Source of the DNA: Hyphomicrobiales bacterium | GTDB lineage: Bacteria; Pseudomonadota; Alphaproteobacteria; Rhizobiales; Rhizobiaceae | Direction: 5' to 3' | DNA length: 64,000 nt | NCBI GenBank assembly: GCA_900465675.1 | Contig: UBJR01000013.1 | Coordinates: forward strand, 285,451 to 349,450 | In this document: positions 50,531 to 59,008 of the stretch, in pieces | How positions within the stretch are numbered: position 1 is the stretch's first letter | Layout: each line of letters begins with the position of its first letter | The notes under the pieces: model-generated | The model's input: the letters and a program-made list of their open reading frames with translations, nothing else | The model's database searches: none | Told to the model about the DNA's origin: nothing | Position numbers and translations under genes: made by a program

Positions 50531-51121
50531 GTGGGGCAGATTCTCGTCGACACGAACATTATCAGCACGGCTTACCTTCCCGACCCACCAAGCTGGATAT
50601 GGGAATGGCTGGAGGAACTCCCGCGCGGATCGCTCGCCGTCTCGTGGATTACGATTTACGAAACCGACGCCGGGATACGAGCTGTCCAACGCCACAATGT
50701 GGCAAAAGCCCTGGAGCTCCTCGTGTGGTTCGAAACGTTCCTCGCCACGAGAATGATCGCGCCCGAAATGGACGTGAATGCGGCACGAGCCCTTGGCGCG
50801 ATGGCCACTCACCCCGCACTACGACACTTCTTCTTTACGCCTGAGAGACGGGACCGGCATGGAAGAGTGATAAAGCAGGATCGGATCAACCTGGGATGCG
50901 ACGCCATGCTTGCCTCGCTCTCGATCTCGCATCAACTACCCATCGCGACTCTAAACCCTGCGGACTTCTGTCTGATCCACCAGCACTTCCCGCTACCCGG
51001 CATCTACGACCCGAGGGCGGACGTCTGGCACGTGGATCCTCGACCAGGCTGGCACCTGGGACAGCCGGCCAACGATGACGCCAACCTGTCGGGCTGGCCG
51101 GTACCGGGCGTGCGCCGCTAG
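50531..51121 (+). CDS. PIN-domain ribonuclease (VapC-like toxin)
   Basis: About 196 residues from GTG 50531, the last possible start before the domain; the frame is open upstream and runs antisense to the antitoxin. Acidic PIN residues: ILVDTNIIS (Asp), ITIYETDAG (Glu), GCDAMLASLS (Asp) and LPIATLNPADF. It would cut RNA. The C-terminus is unusually long (about 50 residues past the domain, Trp/Pro-rich). The intergenic stretch upstream also holds no other gene. Confidence 0.8.
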   Translation: MGQILVDTNIISTAYLPDPPSWIWEWLEELPRGSLAVSWITIYETDAGIRAVQRHNVAKALELLVWFETFLATRMIAPEMDVNAARALGAMATHPALRHFFFTPERRDRHGRVIKQDRINLGCDAMLASLSISHQLPIATLNPADFCLIHQHFPLPGIYDPRADVWHVDPRPGWHLGQPANDDANLSGWPVPGVRR

Positions 51122-51345
51122 CAAAACCGCAGGGTCTCCAAACGGTCCGCGACGAGGTGCAAGGGAAGCTGCGCAAGGACCGTTTTGCGGTATCCAGTGT
51201 ATCGCCGGGCGAATAAACGCCCGATTTCGGAACAGAAACATCGAATACGTCAAAAGCCGTCTTTCCCTCCAACCGGCTATTTACCGGCGAGGACTATGGC
51301 TCTGTCGCTCGATAGGGCACAAGAGGCGCACGCAGGGATATAACG

Positions 51346-52065
51346 ATGACTGGCATAGCGATTTTTATGTTCAATCTCGAAGAGAATGGCATCGACTTCT
51401 GGTACGAAACAATCTCCGTCGGTCAGCCCCTCCGGCAAAGGGGCGACGTGGGCCTGGAGTACATTCTGAGCCGTATTCCGAATGAAAGCTTCCGGGCGGC
51501 TGTGCGCGCCGAAGTGGCCTCTGTGCGCGATCTCATGCTGCAGCTCCCCGCCTGGGTCGTATACAATCTGGAGGTCCTTTTCGATATCGGCCGGGGGTTC
51601 TACTTCAGGATCTCCCCATTGGGCGCGCCTGAACCTTTATTGTTCGACAGAGCGTGCGACGCCGTCGACATGATGGCTCCAGCAGCTAGCGACGGTCTTT
51701 CGGCCCCCGCGGCCAAGGAGTTCGAGGAGGCGCGCGCCGAATTGGCAGACATTGGCGATACGGACTTGATCGACATGGGCGATACGGAACCTGCGCTCGA
51801 GTTCTGTTCCGAATTGGAGCGCCGCTTCGAATTGGCCGGAGAGCTGTCAACCGAGCTGACGAGCGCAATCTCGACCTGCGTCGAAGATTTCATCCATGCG
51901 TTCGACTTTTCGAAGAACGCGCTGCGGTGGCCTTCGAAGAAAGAAGTCCAGGCATTCTCGCTGCAATACACGAGGGGAATCTTCGACGGGATGATCCAGC
52001 CGCCTGGTTCGGGCGCGGTCGGCATCGCCGGCCCGCACATGGCGAAGGCTGGAGTCCTGCAGTAG
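51346..52065 (+). CDS. Unknown protein, 239 aa
   Basis: A soluble protein with an alpha/beta N-terminal part (IAIFMFNLEENGIDFWYETISVGQPLRQRG) and a long helical acidic region (residues 110-200). Codon use is normal for the window. No family recognised. It lies between the PIN gene and a convergent unknown gene. Confidence 0.6.
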   Translation: MTGIAIFMFNLEENGIDFWYETISVGQPLRQRGDVGLEYILSRIPNESFRAAVRAEVASVRDLMLQLPAWVVYNLEVLFDIGRGFYFRISPLGAPEPLLFDRACDAVDMMAPAASDGLSAPAAKEFEEARAELADIGDTDLIDMGDTEPALEFCSELERRFELAGELSTELTSAISTCVEDFIHAFDFSKNALRWPSKKEVQAFSLQYTRGIFDGMIQPPGSGAVGIAGPHMAKAGVLQ

Positions 52066-52172
52066 GAACAATGCGCGGCTATCGCATTCAGCCGGCGCGA
52101 CGGCGAAATCCTGAGCGCCCAGTCTGACGACCGGGATGACGAGCCGGAGAACGGCCGTCCCTATTCGACGAC

Positions 52173-52790
52173 CTATTCGTGAAGCCCCCAGTTCCGCTCC
52201 TCGTCGTTACCCCGGTTGTATGCTTCCGGCGGCAGTTCCGATCCTGAACTGCGCCGGACGCCGTCGCTGCCGGTCCAGGAGAAGGTCACCTGCCAGCCGG
52301 TGGTCTTTCGCGAATTGCTGGAGAATCCGCGAAGTGACTTGGTAACCTCGATCCCGGCTATCGTCAGCATTCCCCCTCCCTTCCCCAAGTGCGCAAAGAA
52401 TACGCCGTCCATGAACCGGTGGTCGGCGAAGTCGCGTTCCCGCACGAGAGCGATATTCTTGAGGCATTCCTCGCGACGCCTGCGTTCCGCGTTCTCCGCC
52501 CTCCATTTCTCCGCCTCAACGACGTATGCCTCCGCCTCCGGCGCCTCCTGCACTTTTGCACCTCGCTTCATCGGCAGCCGCCCGTCCCGATAAGCCGCGA
52601 GCAGTGCCGCTGCGGCGTCGGGGCCTACAAGCCGCACGTTATCAAGGTAGCTGCTGCTGCGGGCATAGATGTCACGTCGGGCTTCGTCCGACAGCACGTG
52701 GTCGTAGTAGATGGCGTCGGCGGCCTTGATCGGCATGACGCCCGGAAGCGATTTTAGGAATTCTGTCAGCGATCGCATTCGGCGGTCCAT
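52173..52790 (-). CDS. Unknown protein, 205 aa
   Basis: A soluble protein: N-terminal helices (MRSLTEFLKSLPGVMPIKAADAI), a charged coiled-coil stretch (VVEAEKWRAENAERRRREECL) and a beta-rich C-terminus (GWQVTFSWTGSDGVRRSS). ATG 52778 is an alternative start. No family recognised. Confidence 0.6.
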   Translation of the reverse strand: MDRRMRSLTEFLKSLPGVMPIKAADAIYYDHVLSDEARRDIYARSSSYLDNVRLVGPDAAAALLAAYRDGRLPMKRGAKVQEAPEAEAYVVEAEKWRAENAERRRREECLKNIALVRERDFADHRFMDGVFFAHLGKGGGMLTIAGIEVTKSLRGFSSNSRKTTGWQVTFSWTGSDGVRRSSGSELPPEAYNRGNDEERNWGLHE

Positions 52791-52986
52791 ATCCTCGGAT
52801 CGGTTCTGTTTTCAGGCACATGTATGACGTAGAGCGCGGCTTCGAAAGGCGATCGCGGAAGGGTCCTCATGGATAGGGGAGCAGGGACGAATCCTTAGCT
52901 CCGCATCATTGACGTCCTATTTACCTCGATGCTTTGGCGTCCCTCAACCTTTGATGGATATCGGTTGCTGAAAACGGAGACTTTCG

Positions 52987-55254
52987 ATGGCCGACGACAA
53001 CGCCGAACACACATATGACCATACGCATGAAGAAGTTCTTCAGGCGGCTGCAACCGACCTGAGGCGGCTTTTGGACGAGATCGCGCACAGGTATGTCGAC
53101 GCGGCGACGATCGTCAGCCTGCTGCCCGGTGCCGGCCTCGATAAGGTTGCCGCGTTTCTAGGGACGTATGCAGGCCTTGCTCCTCGCGAGGTCGATCTCC
53201 TGGCAAGCTTGGGCAATGCCATTCGGGGGCCTCTCCTGGAGCGGAGGGAGCTGCTGACAGAAACGCCGCTTTCTATCGGGGCGCTGGAGGCACTGATCCT
53301 GGCGCCCGAAGCCGTTCAGAGGAAGGTGCTCGAACTTATCGACCGTGGCGAACTCGTCCGATCCGACCAGATTTCGGTGCTCGTGGAGCAGCACCGTCAG
53401 CAGACGACGCCTGCATGGATTCAGGAAGAAAATGAGCGAAGGGCGAGGCTCGAGGAGATCGCGGAACCGGCGTTTCTTCGGAAGCTCGCAACGCTCGAAT
53501 CCTTCGCCGCTCCGGTATGCGACGGGATGATGCGTTTCCACGAGAGCTGGCTGCACGGCGAGTTCGACGACGACGAACCGTTTCACGAATACTGCAGGAA
53601 GGATCTCGCGGCGGCTGCTCTTCGGACGATCGCGCCTTTCGAAGACGTCTTCGGCCCTTCCGGCCAATTGCCCGAAGAAGAGCCAGACGACGTCATAGCT
53701 GCCCGTAGCGCCCTTCGACAGATCGCAGACGGCCGCTTCGGAAACGGACACGGAATTCGGGTAGACATCTCGGGTCGCAAAGGGATCGATCTTGCCCAGG
53801 CCCTATGGCCGCTTGCTCCGGTAGATGCAGGCTGGCGAGCAGAGCCTGCCCGCAAGCCGCTGCGAGTCCTTGAACTGTGCGGCGGAGCGGGAGGAATGTC
53901 GCTCGGTCTCCAGGCTGCCGGCTTCATCCATGACGCCATCTACGAAAAGCATAAGCCGTCCGTCGCGTCACTGAAGGCCAACCAGCCGCATTGGCCCGTC
54001 CGTCAAAGCGACATTTGCGCGATTCCCGACGAGGAACTTGCGTCCTTCAGGCATGTCGACCTTCTCGCTGCAGGACTCCCATGCGGCCCTGAGCAGGAGT
54101 CCGACAGGAAGCCAGACCTCCACGCTAGAACGATGGAGATCATATCGGTCGTGAGGCCGAAGACCTTCCTCTTGGAATGCGACGCCGGCATCAGAAAGAC
54201 ACGCGACGCGGCTGCGGCAAGAACCAAGACAACTGCTCTGCTCGGCGAGCTCGGCTACGATGTTACGGACTTCGTCCTCGACACGGCTGAGTTCGGGCTC
54301 CCGCATTCCACGGACCGCGCGTTCTTCGTCGGCGTCGACAAGAACCTCAGCCGGCTGTTCGAGCGTCCCTTCTTCGAGGCCATGACGGTCGGACAGATCA
54401 GCGACGGCCTAGCCGATGCCGGAGTCGATCGAGAAGACGAAACCGACGAGGAGTACCGTCAGAGAGGCATCGACAAGCAGGACGAAACCTGGAAGCGGAA
54501 GGAGCGTCCTGGCTGGCGGCGAGGCGTGGGCTCGGTATTGGAAAACGCGATCGCGGTGCATTTCAAAGGCGGCCGACACGAGGATGCTTCGCAGAAGCGG
54601 TACGATAGCTGGGTCCGGCACTGGCGCAGTCATTACGCGGATGCGATGCTTCCGAACATTCCCGAGAAGCCTCTCACCGTGGAGTCGGAAGCTTGGTCAA
54701 AGTCGGGCTTTCGTCATCTGGAGATCGTCGAGCTTCCCCCGACCTTGGACGAAGTCGACGGCGCCGATTTCTTGCCAAGGCTGACCTACGAAGCGCTTGC
54801 TGCAGCTCAGGGCTTTCCGTCGTCCTGGCAACTCCTTGCCGACGGCAACGGGAAGCTTCCGATGATCCAAGCTGCCCTACCCCCGGTCATGTCGAAGATG
54901 GTCGCGCTGGCATTGCGCAGCGTCTTGACGGGCGAGTCCTTCGACCTGGATCACGAAGTTCGTATCGAGATCCGAGGACGGCCATCAGGTCGCCTCCTCC
55001 GCGAGCCGCGCGGTCAGCTTCAGAGGCTCGCGGTGAATGACGACTACCTGAAAGCGTCGCGAGTTCTCGACGGCGAAGAGCTGAAGAAGGTCGAGCCAAA
55101 CCACAAGAAGCGGACGCAGTTGAAGGCGATGATCGCTCTCGTCCAAGAGCAGCGATCACGCCTTGAGGAGTTGAGGCTAGAACAGGAGGACTACTCTGCC
55201 GCCCAAGACGAGGCGTGGGAGGCGGATCATTTTCCGGACGGCGTCCCGGCCTAG
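52987..55254 (+). CDS. Divergent C5-type DNA methyltransferase with helical N-terminal domain
   Basis: A 755-residue protein with the same plan as the methyltransferase at 14354: a helical N-terminal region of about 290 residues, then a Rossmann MTase domain with VLELCGGAGGMSLGLQAAGF (about 296). The nucleophile loop reads AAGLPCGPEQES (Cys about 365) instead of PCQPYS, and the ENV motif has become LLECDAG (Glu about 397). GADFLPRLTYEALAAAQGFP matches the region before motif X. A long helical C-terminal tail (residues 670-755) is extra. Cys and Glu are kept, so activity is possible but specificity or target may differ. It overlaps the convergent gene by 4 bases. Confidence 0.85.
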   Translation: MADDNAEHTYDHTHEEVLQAAATDLRRLLDEIAHRYVDAATIVSLLPGAGLDKVAAFLGTYAGLAPREVDLLASLGNAIRGPLLERRELLTETPLSIGALEALILAPEAVQRKVLELIDRGELVRSDQISVLVEQHRQQTTPAWIQEENERRARLEEIAEPAFLRKLATLESFAAPVCDGMMRFHESWLHGEFDDDEPFHEYCRKDLAAAALRTIAPFEDVFGPSGQLPEEEPDDVIAARSALRQIADGRFGNGHGIRVDISGRKGIDLAQALWPLAPVDAGWRAEPARKPLRVLELCGGAGGMSLGLQAAGFIHDAIYEKHKPSVASLKANQPHWPVRQSDICAIPDEELASFRHVDLLAAGLPCGPEQESDRKPDLHARTMEIISVVRPKTFLLECDAGIRKTRDAAAARTKTTALLGELGYDVTDFVLDTAEFGLPHSTDRAFFVGVDKNLSRLFERPFFEAMTVGQISDGLADAGVDREDETDEEYRQRGIDKQDETWKRKERPGWRRGVGSVLENAIAVHFKGGRHEDASQKRYDSWVRHWRSHYADAMLPNIPEKPLTVESEAWSKSGFRHLEIVELPPTLDEVDGADFLPRLTYEALAAAQGFPSSWQLLADGNGKLPMIQAALPPVMSKMVALALRSVLTGESFDLDHEVRIEIRGRPSGRLLREPRGQLQRLAVNDDYLKASRVLDGEELKKVEPNHKKRTQLKAMIALVQEQRSRLEELRLEQEDYSAAQDEAWEADHFPDGVPA

Positions 55255-55970
55255 AGGCTGGGACCCGAAGACGGCTCGATCCTCGACAGTTCCCTGACGA
55301 ACAGCCGCAGCGTGCGGATGTCTGTCTGCTCGAAGGACATCTCCTCCTCGCCGTCGAGATATGCAGTCGCCGATCCTCCCCCGCCCGGCATGCAGATCAG
55401 GACATTGCGGCCGGACGGGTCGACGAAGGCAATGCTCTCCAACGTTTCGTCGTCTTCGGGGATGTCCTGCAGGATCTCTGCATCCGGGAAACCGCGGGCG
55501 ACGATCACGTATGCGTTCGCGAAGGCGTGGCTCGACACGCATCCGGGAGTTCTTCCATTCGTCGCCATGAGATCGTGCGCGGCAATAAAGTCGGCAATCC
55601 CTTCGAACAGTTCCTTGCCAGGACGACGTATGTTGTATCCTCGGCTTCGCTCCTCCATCCAGTGCTCGAAACCGCTGTCGCCGAGAGGCCTGCAGAAATA
55701 GCTTGCCACAGAGAAGTGAGCGTCGTCCCACGACGCCTGACGGACCGGCTTTTCTTCGCCCCAGGGATCGGGTCGGTAGTCACCCTTGTCCTCGAAACAG
55801 ATCGTCACCGGGGAAAAATGCGTCTCGCCCGGACGGGGAAGGAAGCGCACGTCCACCTCTCGTGCGAAAATCCCGATACGTTCCACGACGCTGAGCTCGA
55901 GCCCCATCTCCGCGAGCAGCGGCCCGAGGTGCTCCTGCAGTTCAGCAATTCTTTCCGCGTAAATGAACAT
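55251..55970 (-). CDS. Unknown protein, 239 aa
   Basis: A soluble protein (IAELQEHLGPLLAEMGLELSVVERIGIFAREVDVRFLPRPG; later SVASYFCRPLGDSGFEHWMEERSRGYNIRR). Its stop overlaps the end of the methyltransferase gene tail to tail. It is the last gene before the Tn7-like element. No family recognised. Confidence 0.65.
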   Translation of the reverse strand: MFIYAERIAELQEHLGPLLAEMGLELSVVERIGIFAREVDVRFLPRPGETHFSPVTICFEDKGDYRPDPWGEEKPVRQASWDDAHFSVASYFCRPLGDSGFEHWMEERSRGYNIRRPGKELFEGIADFIAAHDLMATNGRTPGCVSSHAFANAYVIVARGFPDAEILQDIPEDDETLESIAFVDPSGRNVLICMPGGGGSATAYLDGEEEMSFEQTDIRTLRLFVRELSRIEPSSGPSL

Positions 55971-56047
55971 GTGAATCCCTTTCCGTAACGATCACAGAAA
56001 GGATTCGGGGTGCCGCTGCAAGCAACAACGGAATCTGATTTAGAATA

Positions 56048-56201
56048 GTTGACAATCACAACGCTACGAAGCGAGTATATTGTTGACAAACTCGCGCGTC
56101 CGCAGGCGCAACCCCGCGCGCGATCGCGCGCATATATTCGAGCGATGGCCGGTGGTGGCGTCAATACATCAGGATTTAAATAAATTTGTGGACAGTTCGC
56201 G
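56048..56201. repeat. Candidate TnsB-site repeats at the left end of the Tn7-like element
   Basis: Three related sequences: GTTGACAATCACAAC at 56048, TTGTTGACAAACTCGCG at 56080 and TTGTGGACAGTTCGCG at 56186. They lie between the last non-transposon gene and the transposon genes, where an end is expected. The rest of 55971-56599 holds no convincing gene. Confidence 0.4.
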
Positions 56202-56599
56202 GCAATATGCTACCTGAATCATGTCGAAACCATTTCTATCCAGTCATGGAAGCCGTGATGTCCGCTCTTCGAATAGAGTCGCCCATAGCAGCCTGAGCCG
56301 CCGGCCCGCACCGGCGCGTTCGGTGCCTTCGTCCGCCGAGACCTCCTCGACATCGCAATCTCCTATTTTTGTTCCTTAAGAACGAGCCCGAAAATTCGCC
56401 CGGTCCGCATCCCTCGATCTTCTATACGGGTTGAGACGCAACGGAGAACGCATCGGCACGCCCCGAAAGGAACGAGACGGCTGAAGATGCGGCGCCCTCC
56501 GGCGGCATGACGATCAACCTCTAAGCCAGAGAAACCAGCAAGGATTCACCGCGTCACGAGCGCGGACGGCGAAGCCTTGCCTAGGAAAGGGACGTTCAA

Positions 56600-56773
56600 A
56601 TGGACTTCTACTACGACGAGACATACCCCCAGCGCGACATCGCCAAGCTGCTGGAACGCGGTCGCCGCTCGGACCGCGCCTGGCGCGAGGAGGACGAGTG
56701 GGACGACAACCTCACCGAGGAGGTGGCCGACATTGACCTCTGCGATCTGCTCTGGGACGGCTCCGAATACTAA
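56600..56773 (+). CDS. Small acidic protein in Tn7-like operon
   Basis: A 57-residue, very acidic protein (MDFYYDETYPQRDIAKLLERG, ending DLCDLLWDGSEY). GGAAAGG lies ahead of ATG 56600. It is the first ORF of the transposon block. No family recognised. Confidence 0.55.
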   Translation: MDFYYDETYPQRDIAKLLERGRRSDRAWREEDEWDDNLTEEVADIDLCDLLWDGSEY

Positions 56774-56788
56774 GCTTCAGGAAGGAAC

Positions 56789-57226
56789 ATGACGATGAAC
56801 CAGGTACTCAAGGCGAACGGCGCCACGCATACCAAATTCCCGCCTGACGCCGTCCGTCTCCGCATCGCAAACGCCTGCGTCCGCCTTGCACGCCGCAATG
56901 CGGAAGCGCGACAGGAGACGGTCGCCGCCCTCATGAAAAAGGCGGTCGACCTCTGCCTCGACCAGCATCCGCGGCAGTCGGTCCGCCACAGCTACCGCCA
57001 GTTGGAATGGACCCTCCTGGATCAGGGCGTCACCCTCGACGCCCTGCCTTCGGAGAGCACCTTCCGACGCCGCGTGAAAGCAGCATACGTCGAGCGTTTT
57101 GGCCTACCCCGCGGCAAGGTCCGCGCGGTCGCGCCGAAGGAACTGGAAGCACTCGTCATGAGGACCGTGCTCGCCACCTTCGAGATCATGCCGGACCGTA
57201 CGCTCCGACTTCGCAGCAAGAGCTAG
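56789..57226 (+). CDS. Unknown basic protein in Tn7-like operon
   Basis: A 145-residue basic, helical protein (RLRIANACVRLARRNAEARQETVAALM; RHSYRQLEWTLLDQGVTLDALPSESTFRRRVKAAYV). The second stretch resembles a helix-turn-helix, so it may bind DNA. It starts 15 bases after the 57-residue gene. No family recognised. Confidence 0.65.
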   Translation: MTMNQVLKANGATHTKFPPDAVRLRIANACVRLARRNAEARQETVAALMKKAVDLCLDQHPRQSVRHSYRQLEWTLLDQGVTLDALPSESTFRRRVKAAYVERFGLPRGKVRAVAPKELEALVMRTVLATFEIMPDRTLRLRSKS

Positions 57227-57316
57227 CCCCACTGGGCTAGCGGTTCCACCAACCCTCTCCTTCGTGCGTCCGGCAACCACCGGCGACAGGAGAACTGCGC
57301 TCTTCGAAAGGAGCTC

Positions 57317-57556
57317 ATGATGAAGACCTACGCCAGTCGCCCCAAACCTGAAACGGCGATCCGCAAGTACCGACCGCGCGGAACAGTACAGGTGCCGAAG
57401 CTGTCCAGCGGTCGGACCGAAGTGCTTTTGGCCAGGCTGGCCATGGTGCGCCTCGTCCAGGCCCGCGGTTTCTCGACGATCGCATCCAACGTGTCCGATC
57501 GCGTCATGCCGGTGGCAGCGAACCCTTCAAGCGCATCCGCTGAGCGGAACTGCTGA
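57317..57556 (+). CDS. Small basic protein in Tn7-like operon
   Basis: A 79-residue basic protein (KYRPRGTVQVPKLSSGRTEVLLARLAMVRLVQARG) behind a GAAAGGAG site. No family recognised. Confidence 0.5.
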   Translation: MMKTYASRPKPETAIRKYRPRGTVQVPKLSSGRTEVLLARLAMVRLVQARGFSTIASNVSDRVMPVAANPSSASAERNC

Positions 57557-57590
57557 ACCCGTTCCAGAGAACACGCGAAAGGATCGCACT

Positions 57591-57869
57591 ATGGAAAATT
57601 CCAAGTCTGGCGTCGAACTTGCAGTCAAGAAGCTAATCGACTCCGCGCTGGAAGCCGCCAGCAAGGAAGCCCGAGCAAAAGACGTCGATTACTTCGACGC
57701 CGGGACCCTCGCCGAGCGCCTCAAGGCGTCCAATCAGTGGGACATGTTCCCGAAGAGCATGCGTCGCGGCATGAAGAAGACCCACGTGATCTTCCACGTC
57801 GACCGCACCACTCGTGCTGTGATCGGCTTCCATTTCGACCCGCCGCCGGCCGGCCGAAGCTCCGGCTGA
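57591..57869 (+). CDS. Small unknown protein in Tn7-like operon
   Basis: A 92-residue protein (VELAVKKLIDSALEAASKEARAKDVDYFDAGTLAERL, then WDMFPKSMRRGMKK and THVIFHVDRTTRAVIGFHF). A plausible small alpha/beta domain; no family recognised. Confidence 0.6.
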   Translation: MENSKSGVELAVKKLIDSALEAASKEARAKDVDYFDAGTLAERLKASNQWDMFPKSMRRGMKKTHVIFHVDRTTRAVIGFHFDPPPAGRSSG

Positions 57870-57960
57870 GGCTGGGCGAACCACTCGACAAGCGACTGGC
57901 ATGCAGGCCCGGCCGACCCCGGCCGGGCCCAGGTTCTCTGCGTCCTAACAGGAGGTTTTC

Positions 57961-58806
57961 ATGACACGCGTACGACAGATCATTCGTCTTCTGCAGGAGC
58001 TCGAGCGCGGCGTCGACAGCACGCTCGTTCCTATTCCGAAAGAGACCGTGTTCCTCAAGGCGTCGCACCCGGTCTCCGGCCGTGCGGTTCCGTTCCCCAG
58101 CATGGACGGCGACTACGACGACAGCGGTCTTCCCGACAATCCGATCCTGTGGAAGCCGACCGAGGAGCCGACCCCGAGCCGCTGGTATCCAGCCCGCACC
58201 AAGGCCCATAGCCGCGGGACGGTGACGAGTTCGATCAGCCGGAGCGCGATCACGTTTGCCAGCAAGTACGAGATGCGTGCGGCCCGGATGTTTCTCGCCA
58301 ACCGCAAGATCGTTCGAGTGAAGGACCAGCCGGCTCCGATGCCCTTCACTCGGAACGACGTGAAGCATCACCACACCACGGACTACCTGACCGACTTGGA
58401 AAGCGGCTCGCGGGTCTACGTGGCCGTACGACCGACGTGGCTGTTCGACAAGGACGACCTCGTCGACACGATCGACCGCATCAACCACGGCGCTCTCGCC
58501 AAAGTCGCCGACGAGGCCGTCATCCTTACGGAGCGCGAGCTTACCGAGGCTCGCGGCTGGAACGCGGGGAGCGTTCTGCATGCCCTGAGGCAGCCGGACG
58601 CGGACGACAACGCCCGGCTCCGCGCGTTCGCTAGCAGCTTCCGCGGCATCGTCTGCATCGACGACTTCCGTCATGCGATCGAGTGCTCGGCTGCGATGTG
58701 GAACGCGGTTTTCTGCCTGATCTACGAAGGCGTTCTCAAGCCTGTGCGGCCGGACGTCAAGCTCGTGGACCACCCCTACGTCGCCGTCGACCCAAGCCTT
58801 TGCTGA
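57961..58806 (+). CDS. tnsA: TnsA-like transposon endonuclease
   Basis: A 281-residue protein that would cut the 5' ends of the element during cut-and-paste transposition. The nuclease core is recognisable at residues 98-165: the Glu in SKYEMRAARMFLANRKIVRV, KDQPAPMPF, the Asp in HTTDYLTDL and YVAVRPTWL, where TnsA proteins usually have Lys in a V-K-P context; here it is Arg. A C-terminal winged-helix-like region follows. AGGAGG precedes ATG 57961. TnsB, TnsC and TniQ genes follow in the same direction. Confidence 0.8.
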   Translation: MTRVRQIIRLLQELERGVDSTLVPIPKETVFLKASHPVSGRAVPFPSMDGDYDDSGLPDNPILWKPTEEPTPSRWYPARTKAHSRGTVTSSISRSAITFASKYEMRAARMFLANRKIVRVKDQPAPMPFTRNDVKHHHTTDYLTDLESGSRVYVAVRPTWLFDKDDLVDTIDRINHGALAKVADEAVILTERELTEARGWNAGSVLHALRQPDADDNARLRAFASSFRGIVCIDDFRHAIECSAAMWNAVFCLIYEGVLKPVRPDVKLVDHPYVAVDPSLC

Positions 58807-58818
58807 AAGGAGAAGACA

Positions 58819-58977
58819 ATGCACGTCCCGTACCAGGACAACGATCCCGTACCCGGCCCGCTTGCCTGGATCGAAGCTCCCGCGCCGATGACGTTGGAGC
58901 GCCTGACGCGGCTCCTGGCCGCGGAGGCAGCAGCCCGAGAAGAACCGGAGGAGCCGGCGCGCTCCTCCGAGGACTGA
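58819..58977 (+). CDS. 52-aa ORF between tnsA and tnsB
   Basis: A short Pro/Glu/Ala-rich protein (MHVPYQDNDPVPGPLAWIEAPAPMTLERLTRLLAAEA) behind GGAGAAG, 12 bases after tnsA. Function unknown; position suggests a transposition accessory. Confidence 0.5.
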   Translation: MHVPYQDNDPVPGPLAWIEAPAPMTLERLTRLLAAEAAAREEPEEPARSSED

Positions 58978-59008
58978 AAATCCCTGTCGTGATTGAAAGG
59001 AAACAGCG

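Noticed and set aside
56049..56081. TTGACA followed by TATATT as a sigma-70 promoter
   Set aside because: The spacing is 21 bases, too long for a standard promoter; the repeats fit transposase sites better. It is not excluded that a promoter overlaps.
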